Assembly: GCA_038501625.1 (NCBI GenBank)
Contig: JAZAYU010000199.1
Location: 124,001-188,000, forward strand
DNA length: 64,000 nt
Reading direction: 5' to 3'
Origin: Corbicula japonica
Lineage: Eukaryota > Mollusca > Bivalvia > Venerida > Cyrenidae
The translations under genes were made by a program, and so were the position numbers. Numbering within the stretch: the stretch's first letter is position 1; the number at the start of each line of letters is the position of its first letter. This document shows positions 31,012-40,400 of the stretch, piece after piece. The notes beneath the pieces are model-generated. The model was not told where the DNA came from and searched no databases. It saw nothing but the letters and a program-made list of their open reading frames with translations.

Positions 31012-32424
31012 AGGTGGGAGACTGTTCCCTTCCTGGATCGTAGGTGGGAAGACTGACTGTTGGCGGTACCGAATCTAGTAGGAATGTGCGTGCGTGAGTG
31101 CGTGCGTGTGTGTTCCTAGTAGTGAAGTCCGGGATGTGCGGGATCAGTTGTGAGTTCTCTATTGCGACTTCCATCTTGAAATACCCACAAACGTTCACTT
31201 ATACTTATATGGATGACATAACTAAAATGTCAATTAAATAATCTGCGACTGTGCTGTGTCTGTAATTCGTATAATAAACAGTTTAGTCGCGTGAAGGCAT
31301 CTCTAGAATATGCGATTATAAAATTGAACGCAATGTTAAGAAAAACACAACAAAACGAAGTCAATTTTTGCCAAAATTTTGAACATTCACCCCTTTCGGC
31401 AAAACAAAATGAGAGGAAAATAGATCATGTGAAAATAACCAGTTTCAAATCAGACACCATAAACAACTGAGGAAAATGAGAAACACAGGGATTACCGAGT
31501 TATTTGCCATAGGTTTTCATATTTTCATATGAACAAAGATGTGCAAACTGTCTTGATGAATTGACTCCAACCAGCCCATCAACGCGACAACGTTGCATGC
31601 AAAAGCACAAATAAAATAACATAAGAAACTAATTTAGCACTATCAAGCAAAACGTTGGTTATTCAATGGCCTTACGACACCAGAACCCCTAGAGTCAAAT
31701 CAGCAAGAACACGATGGCGTGAATAAAAAATTTAAGGTTCTCTATGAACGTTTAAAAAACGTGATGTTGGTAACCTTTCTATTTGAATTTACAGATAATT
31801 TTATGAATAATGTCGAGAAATTGATATTGCCTTTTATTTTCACAACATAATCATTTTGAACGGAATATTAGGACGCAACGTGAATAACAGTTGCGCGGAC
31901 TAATTGCGAAACGTGCTTATTCCGTTGCGTTTCTATGTTTTCATTTGGTTATATTTGGTCACATGAGGGGTCAAAAAGTAGAACAGATTGCTCTGTTTAC
32001 AAACAATCTGATGCGATAGGAAAGATATAAAATTTGCTTTAAGATTTAATTGACATTACTGGTCATGTAACTTTTCAGATACTTTTCAACTCAGTTGTCC
32101 TCTAGAAAATGGATAGACAATAACTGATACAGATTGTCTGGATTTAAATTAGACCTGGATGCATTATACTTCCACTAATGTTTGTATTCTCTTTTATGCT
32201 CAACCAATTGCATTAATATGTGCTTATTTTATAGCCGAGGATTGTAATTTGGTTTGTTGGGATTTGCAGCTCTTTTACTGGTGCAAATACTTACCATGCT
32301 TGCCATTTTTTATTTTGCCTGTTACTATATTTCTGACATAACACGAAAAGGCAAAAAATGATATCTATATATCTATCTATTAATACTGCCAATTAAATAT
32401 GTCATATGACATGTTAGGTTTAAT
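31012..32424. other. Intergenic, no gene supported
   Basis: A short GTGC-rich stretch (31085-31112, GTGCGTGCGTGAGTGCGTGC) is the only simple-sequence feature. The open frames at 30983 (minus) and 32159 (plus) show no recognisable motif and no splice context. Confidence 0.4.
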
Positions 32425-32751
32425 TTAACCCCTTCCTCCATATATAAATTAAAGCAATTTTCACAAGTGTGCGACCAGTATAGATCCAGATAAGCCGGCA
32501 CATCCATGCCGTCATATCAGGATCTGCACTGGTCACTTTTTGGTCAGAAATAACCTAATAAATCAAATAGCGAACAGTGCAGATCCTGATCAGACGGCAC
32601 AGATGTTAGCAAACAGTGCAGATCCTGATCAGACTGCGCAGATGTTAGTGAACAGTGCAGATCCTGATCAGACGGTGTAGATGTGCCGGCAGATCTGGAT
32701 CTACACTGTTTGCCCATCCCATAAAGGTGTGTATATGGAGGAAAGGGTTAA
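32425..32751. mobile_element. TTAACCC-type MITE with internal 40-bp triplication
   Basis: The ends are TTAACCCCTTCCTCCATA and TATGGAGGAAAGGGTTAA. Between about 32570 and 32690 the segment AACAGTGCAGATCCTGATCA plus GACGGCACAGATGTTAG is repeated three times. This is a tandem array being born inside a MITE arm. Confidence 0.75.
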
Positions 32752-32789
32752 AGGCTTACTCTTTAAATCAGCTGCCATCAGGTGGTACC

Positions 32790-32936
32790 AGGGCCTATGA
32801 CCATAAAACAAAAGCTGGAAACCAGTCTCAAATCTCAAGTATCTGATTCTGAAATGGTGACTGGTCACCATTTCAGCCAATCAGGTGCTTAAGATTTGAG
32901 ACTGGTTTCCATGCAAAGTTTTATAACTTTGGGCAC
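32790..32936. mobile_element. Foldback element copy
   Basis: Left GGAAACCAGTCTCAAATCTC, right GAGATTTGAGACTGG-type arm reading AAGATTTGAGACTGGTTTCC, end TTATAACTTTGGGC. Confidence 0.65.
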
Positions 32937-33256
32937 AGTAGTCTCAAACATTCCACTACAGGCACAAACCCAGTTTACATGTTATTGATGTCTGTGCGAA
33001 CGGTGACCATGGTTTATATAGAAAAGCCATTTTAAACCAGTTTGCAGGAGTTCAAACGAGGTTACTTCCCCTGTTGGTTATAGCTACTTGTTGCGCACAA
33101 TTAGTTGAGCTAGAGGTACCAGGTGAACTGAATAGTTTGTAAAACCTGACTTGTAACCCACACATGGCAACACAGTTTCATTATTGTATGTTACCCATTA
33201 TCATAATCGAAGAAAAAATTATTTAAACCAAGTTTACTTCTGCATCTACTGTTTCT

Positions 33257-33462
33257 TTTACCCCTTTCCTTCATATATACTCATTTTTACGCATGAGCGA
33301 CCAGTTTAGATCCAGATCAGCCAGCACATCCATTAGAAATAACCTAACAAATCAAAAAGTGAACAGTGCAGTTCCTGATCAGACGGCACATATGTGCCAG
33401 CTGATCTGGATCTACACAGTTTGTCCACGCAATAAAGGTGTGTCTATGGAGGAAAGAGTTAA
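33257..33462. mobile_element. TTAACCC-type MITE, internally deleted copy
   Basis: TTTACCCCTTTCCTTCATAT to GGAGGAAAGAGTTAA. The left inner arm lost about 35 bp between GCACATCCAT and AGAAATAACC. Confidence 0.65.
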
Positions 33463-33761
33463 TGATTATATTTCTGTGCTGTGTTTGACATCAACTTCTG
33501 TTAAAAAAAACCAATATACCGGTAACCAAAGATTGATTAAAAAAAATTATGTGGAGCATTTGACAGGAAGTCTCCACATCTACCCATATTTACTGATTCT
33601 TCAAAACTCCTAGTTATTTCAGATAATCTCAAAAATATATGTTTATTTGATATATCATTTGTTGAGCTTTAACTAATAATGAAATAATAATGTCTTTGAC
33701 AAAAACGAGATGTTGATTGAATATTCTGTAATTATTAAACATTCATTTAGATTTATAAGGT

Positions 33762-34002
33762 TTAACCCTTTCCTCCATAGACACCCCTTTATGGCATGGG
33801 CAAACAGTGCAGATCCAGATCAGCCGGCACATCTGTGCCGTCTGATCAGGATCTGCACTGTTCGCTTTTTGATTTATTAGGTTATTACTGACCAAAAAGC
33901 GACCAGTACAGATCCTGATCAGACAGCATGGATGTGCTGGCTGATCTGGATCTACACTGTTCGCCCAGGTAATAAAGTTGTGTCTATGGAGGAAAGGGTT
34001 AA
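33762..34002. mobile_element. TTAACCC-type MITE, full copy
   Basis: TTAACCCTTTCCTCCATA to GGAGGAAAGGGTTAA, with all inner arms intact. A minus-strand open frame across it is repeat-derived. Confidence 0.8.
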
Positions 34003-34109
34003 ACATTCATTAACAAGTAAAAATACCTATTATCTAATATTATTATTCTGAGCTTTAATTATGAAATAAGGAGTTGAAGTTTTCAAAACTTAATATATCA
34101 AATTAACAT

Positions 34110-34145
34110 CATCATCATCAGCAGCAGCAGAAGCAGCAGCAGCAA
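34110..34145. repeat. ATC/AGC trinucleotide run
   Basis: CATCATCATCATCAGCAGC followed by AGCAGAAGCAGCAGCAGC. Confidence 0.8.
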
Positions 34146-34649
34146 TGGGTTAGGGTAACTAAAATCATAGTTAGTCTGAAATTTTAGTTGAAATTAGGTA
34201 GATTGGATTAGCAATCAGATCTGTTGTAATAAAACATAAATGTTTCGATTCATTTTTGCAATTTTATACTGGATGTATCTTAAAAATAGTTCATACCTTT
34301 CGAATACCCTTTTATTTATTATTTTTTTAAATTTCATATTTTTCTGTAAAACTTAACATTGACGGATCTTAAACCTGCTTCAGGTTCCTTAAGATTAAAA
34401 TAAATCGTATTTAATTTCTAAATGAAGATTTCCTCAATAGTTTATGATGGATGTCAGTGTCAAAAACTAGCCAGCAGTGAGTCAGTAAAAACCTGTTGGC
34501 ATAAAGGTACATATTTGAACCTCACAAGTGTTTAATTACATTAAGCTTCTAGAAAATGTTCCATTTCTTGACAGAAAGACAGCCTTTATTTCGATTTAAC
34601 AATTCCATGTTCTATTTACACTTGTATAGAACATAGAACTGGTATACAG
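34146..34649. other. Intergenic, no feature seen
   Basis: AT-rich. No exon or repeat recognised. Confidence 0.35.
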
Positions 34650-34979
34650 TTAACCCTTGATAAACGGCTAAATTAACTGCACTCTCTCAATCTGAACCTG
34701 TGTTCTGCAGACTGGGTCTACACTGTTCACAGTGGTGACATAAGCTGTTCTTTGTGTTTTTACACTTTATATAATAATTATACAGGTTGCAGATGTGTGG
34801 ATAGTGTAGATCCAGCATATCCATGACGTCTGATCTAAATCTGGTCACATCTTGGTCAGAAATAACCAATTTAAAAGTGAACACTGTAGATCTGATCAGA
34901 TTGTACAGAATGTGCTGGCTGATCTGGATCTACGCTGTTCGCCCACTCAGAAACATGTATATATGGAGGGAAGGGTTAA
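34650..34979. mobile_element. TTAACCC-type MITE, diverged copy
   Basis: The left end is TTAACCCTTGATAAACGG and the right end TATATGGAGGGAAGGGTTAA. There is extra sequence in the left half. Confidence 0.6.
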
Positions 34980-35434
34980 AATCGCTGATATCATGTGCAC
35001 CTGGTCTTATTAATGTATCTGCATAACAGTTCAGGATTTAATTATGTGGTTTGGTTAATAGTTGTTAAATGTCAGGTGATGTGAATTTGAATCCTGTTCA
35101 TTTAATATCCTGTTCAAATAATATTTTCCCTGCATGGATGACAAATATTGGTTATACTATATGAATTTGTTAATAGTGTTAGTTATCTTCAGCACAACAC
35201 TAAATTTTTAATCAGTAATTATTCATTTATATTATTTTGTGATGCAAGTTAATGGGTTGGAGAAGGTAGGGATGGGAGGAAGGTGTTGGGGGTAGGAGAA
35301 GGTAAAGGGCAACACAACAGATGTGTGCTTTTGTCAACAAAAATAACATTAAAAATAAATGTAACAATTTAAAAACCATTTCTGAAGGGGGCTTGTTGTA
35401 TTATAAACAAGTGCTATAAAACAGTGTGTTCAAT
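34980..35434. other. Intergenic, no feature seen
   Basis: It includes a purine-rich stretch at 35250-35310 (GGTTGGAGAAGGTAGGGATG). Nothing else is recognisable. Confidence 0.35.
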
Positions 35435-35576
35435 GTCCAAGGTTATAAAACTGAGCATGGAAACCAGTCTCAAATCTCAAAGATCTGATTGGCTGAAATG
35501 GCGACCAGTCGCCATTTCAGTCAATCAGATCCTTGAGATTTGAGACTAGTTTCCAATCTCAGCTTTATAACCTTCA
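35435..35576. mobile_element. Foldback element copy
   Basis: GTCCAAGGTTATAAAACTGA to CAGCTTTATAACCTTCAG, centre GGCGACCAGTCGCC. It is the nearest element upstream of the SLC46-like gene. Confidence 0.7.
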
Positions 35577-35965
35577 GTTCTGTTTCAGATCTGATGAAAG
35601 TTTAACAGGATTGATGTCAGCTGCATGCAGAAACAATGTCGATAGCTAGGCAGTGGCAGCTACAAGATCAACAGTTGCAAATTTACAGTGAACTGCAACA
35701 AAAAATGTGCAAAAACAACATGTTAAAGACCTTATAATGAAAACCAAGGATGCAAGTAAGGACAAAAAAATGTAATAGAAATGGATTGTTTAAATTTTAT
35801 AAGTTTTGATCTGCTCTTGATAGATCTTTTTGATCTTTAGATCTAGATCGATTTGTTTCCGGATATGCTTTGGTTCTTGTTTATCAGCTGAAAGTTACAG
35901 CATTTTTATTTATATGAAATATCAGGAGTTAGATAACAGTTAGAAATCAAACAAATGGTGGCAAT

Positions 35966-36212
35966 AATTCAAAGATCTTCAACATGTTCAAAGTTGGGAA
36001 CATACTTTCTGAAATCCTGGTAATTCAAAGATCTTCAAAGTTGTGAACATATTTCCTGAAATCTTGGTAATTCAAAGATCTTCAAAGTTGTGGAACATAT
36101 TTCCTGAAATCCTGGTAATTCAAAGATCTTCAAAGTTGTGAATATATTTTCTGAAATCCTGGTATTTCAATGATATTCAAAGTTGTGAACAAATTATCTA
36201 AAATCTTGCAAC
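35966..36212 (+). repeat. 47-bp tandem repeat just upstream of the SLC46-like start codon
   Basis: AATTCAAAGATCTTCAAAG, then TGTGAACATATTTCCTG and AAATCCTGGT repeat about five times, with unit starts at 35966, 36022, 36069, 36117 and 36164. The array stops about 14 bp before the ATG, so it must lie in the promoter or the 5' leader. Length change here could alter expression. Confidence 0.85.
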
Positions 36213-36225
36213 AAAACAGAGTACA

Positions 36226-37477
36226 ATGGCTACCAGGAATGAAAGGAGCAGGGAGAGCGAACCCCTGCTGCCCTGTCACCAGGACCCTGATGATATATCT
36301 GTGTCACACTCATGCAGGGAACAGAGGGATCCATCAAAGGGGTTCACAGCGAGGAGATGTATGATTGTTCCTGTTTTTATCTGCTACTTCTTAGGGGGAG
36401 GAATCTATATGTACGAAGTCCCGCAATATACACAACAAGTCATGAAAGAACAAGATCAACATAAACTAAATACATCACCTCCTGTTTACCCAAACTCCAA
36501 CAATTACAGCACAGTTAGGTCTACAGATTTTACTATACTGGGTTCTGAAACAGTGGCCGTTGATGCTTGCGTGACCCTGAACACAAGTGACCCTTCATAC
36601 GCTCAGTTTACCAAAGTGCAACAAGACACAGCCACGTGGACAATCTATTTTGCTATTTCATCATTAATACCGGCGATGTTTGCAAATTTGATCTGGTCGA
36701 CTTATACCGACATATTTGGACGTCGCTTTGCCTTTGTGTTATGTCTGGTGGGAGGAGCAATCAGAATAATTCTCTTTACGCTGGTCGTTCAGTTTAAATG
36801 GAGTTTGATCTTTATTGTGATAGGAAATTTCATTGATGGACTTACAGGTTCCTTCTCAACCCTTTTTGCTGTCACATTCTCTTTCGTCTCCGATGTAACG
36901 TATCCTGGAAAACAAAGAACAATCGCTATAGTGGTGTTTGAGTTGTTGCTAGGACTCACAATAACTGTGGCATGTTTAGGATGCGGTTATTTTATAAAGT
37001 ACACGGGTTTTATTTATCCTGCAATAACAAGTTCTGGTCTTTCAGTATTGGGCATTGTGATATTTATTATTTTAGTCCCAGAAACAATGCAGAATAGAAA
37101 TGCTCGGGGACAGTCTCGTAATATGTTCAAAACCCTCGGTGAATCTGCAAAGTTCTATTTCTGTGAAGGGACCAAAATAAGGAGAATTAAGTACATTCTA
37201 TTAATGATGGGATTTTTATTTAATGGAATTCCCTCGATGAACCGAGGGACTCTGGAAGTGCTGTACCAGCTTGGACGGCCATTTTGTTGGTCGTCAACGA
37301 GGATCGGATGGTTTGGAGCAATCAAAATGGCCGTCTGTTCCCTGTTCGGAATTGGTGGTACGTATCTTTTCAAGAGGTGTATGGCTGATGATACGATCGC
37401 AACATGGAGTGTGGCACTGGGGGCAGTGTCATATCTGGTGGAAGGACTGGCGACCACCGATGCTGTACTTTACAGTG
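36226..37477 (+). CDS. SLC46-like exon 1 (N-terminus to about TM8)
   Basis: 1252 nt, ending in phase 1 before the donor GTAAGT. It carries the initiator, glycosylated loop, motif A and the middle of the carrier. If not spliced, the frame would add only seven codons (GKFSFILH) before TGA. Confidence 0.88.
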
Positions 37478-40400
37478 GTAAGTTCTCCTTTATCCTGCAT
37501 TGACCTTTTACAATCTGTTTATAAGTTTTACTCTCTACCCCATAGATAAACCTTTATAGCTTGAGTAAACAGTGTAGATCCAGATCAGCTTGTACATTTG
37601 TGCCTCCTGATCAGGATATTCACTGTTCGCTTTAGATTAATAGATTCATCAAGCAGAGCTATCGGGCATTGGTCCTACCAGTGAAGATCCAGATTAGACT
37701 GTGCAGATGTGGCAGCTGATCTTGATCTACAGTGGTCGCGCATGCATTAAAAGGGATATAAATTAATAAATTAAGATAAGGGTTAAAAGCAATACTGTTG
37801 TCAAAGTGTAAGGAATACTTGCTACTTGGGACTCGAACTAGGGACCTAGTTGCTAATTGAGAAATTGTGTTTGAATTCTAGAGGCTACTTTCAGTGTGTT
37901 TAGAGACTATCTATGCAATAAAGCCACAGCCTGAGATCTTGAGGCAAGAAAAATGGGCAGCCATACTGAGGCTGGAACCTGGGACCTGTCACTAATAGGG
38001 CAGGTGCTCTCATAACTGAACTTGATGGCAGTTCACACCTCTCCCTTTAAGGTTACAGTTACTGTTGTGGTTTTCATCTGTTTAATGGATGGTCTTAGCT
38101 GGTACACAGTTAGTCTGTTTTATCACCTTAAAGTTGTAAGATAGAAATTTTAATTCCTCAACAAAGTGGGACGCATATAGAGTTGCACTTGTCCATCCGC
38201 CCATACTTACATCCCCAAAATCTTGTGGTATCAACTCCTCATTAACTATCAGGCAGATTTCTTTCAAACTGGCAAAGATGATCAAGCAGGATGTGTAGAT
38301 GATCGTAAAGAAAGGATTTTTTCTTGCAACCTTCTTGACCAGAGTTATGGCCCTTTGTTACAATTGTTGTTGTAGCACAAGGGCATCTGTGTCCAAGGAC
38401 ACATTCTTCTTATAGTTAATGTAATGCTATGGTCATCGTGTACTTTATGTGACTAAATGCTTGGTTCTGTGCAGTGACCCTCTGGTGGTCTTTCTTGTCT
38501 TGTAATTACCGTAATCACCCTAAGTTTTGGGACACCTATAAATTGGGACACCCTTGTATTTCACAAAATTATATCATCTGTAATTTAATATACATTCCAT
38601 GATAATGTCCTGTCATGCTTAAAATTTAGACATAACTGGCACATGTATTCAAATCAAAGTATTGGGACACTTTTTCGACAAATAAGTTTTAACAACCTTT
38701 GATAATGTTTAAATGTCCCAAGACCATGCCATTTCAGCCAATCAGATGCTTGAAATTTGAGACTGGTTTCTATGCTCAGTTTTATAACTTTGGGCACAGA
38801 TCTAGTATGTAAAAACTGTTTTCTGACCAGTCAATAAACAGTTGTAATTTGAACATAGAGATTGCTTGTTTTTAAAACATTATACTATTCATTTAAGAGT
38901 ATTTGGATTGAAGGTTGAACAAGGGCAAACATGCCCCTTGATAACATATAATGAACTAAATGCACAAACTTTATTAGAAATAATTGTACAAATATTTTGA
39001 AGATGTTAATTTTTAAAAAAAAATACTGGTAAATTGTGTTTTAAATCTACACAGTGACTTGCAGTATTCATGTTTAGTATTTAATTATTTCATGATTTCA
39101 TATTTACAGTTGCATTGATAGCTGCTCCAACTGGTCTTCCGTTCCCAATGATCCGGAGTATCATGTCATGTCTTACACCAGCTGATAAACAAGGTAACAT
39201 AGCACTTACACTAATGATCACATGTGCCAGAGTTATGACCCTTTTTTGTACTTAAGGTTTTCTTATTATGTATATATCATATGCCAACACAGTTCTGGTT
39301 TTACCTAAATCTGTTTGCTCTTTGATTTGTTAGGTTATTTCTGATGAAAATGCAACCAGTGCAGATCCTGATCAGGCGGCACAGATGTGCCAGCTGATCA
39401 GGATCTACACTGGTCGCACACGAGTTAAAAAGTGTATATACGAGGGGTGTTCGGAAAGTTCGTAAAATGTGTGTATATCTCCCATGTCTTTCATTATTTT
39501 TCTTTACAATTTTGCACATGCATACCTGCATTTGTCCATAATGTAGTCCCTAAACAAGGAGAACGAGTTATAATTATGTTTGGACATATTGGTAACCTTA
39601 TCAACCTAGTTTCCGTGTCACGGCGCAGTCCACAATATGATATAAATTAAAATGATTACAAAAATGTAAACTTCATAAACTTCACATAACCTGAAGCAAA
39701 AACGGCGCGAAAAAGCCAGGTGATAATATGACTTCATAATGACAGTTGATGAAAAATTCCAAACATTCACGCCGTCGTAACGAAAACCGTAGCAGTTTCT
39801 TTACAGTCTGTGACATTCCATACTGAAAAGTTATGACGTCGACAGGTGACGTTGAATTAGGGAGTGTTGTGAAATTCTGGGTTGCTCTAAATAAATCACC
39901 GACGGATACATTGAAAATGATTAAAACAATAGGAAAATTTTTAAAAAATGCAATCAAGCTTGTGTGTAAAAGTGGCTCTCGCGGTTTTAAAGAGGAAGAG
40001 AGTCTATTCAATACGATCCTAACAGCGGCCGTCCGTCCGTCGCAGTTTGTTCCATTTAAGACCGTGTAACTGAACTTAAAAAACAGTCTCAGATAATTGT
40101 ATCATCATTCAACGAAGACTGGTAACATTAAGAAACATTAAACAAATCGATAGACAGGCATAAGAAGTGTGCGGAAATTGCTTGATGATTATAGATGTGA
40201 AAAAGGTGCGTCGTTTACTTGACTTAAATTACGCCTGAGATCTCAGCAAAGTCATATTGACGTTGACGTGCCCCGGGTATGTGATAAACACAAATTTGTA
40301 ATTTGCATAGTGTTGGTGTCCCTGGGTTAATCTTGCTGAATCTTCCAGAGATTAAAGAAACTATATTTAAATGTATGTATGTCTTTTTTTAGTTTGCTAA

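Noticed and set aside
37155..37457. Minus-strand open frame of 100 codons
   Set aside because: It is the antisense shadow of SLC46-like exon 1.
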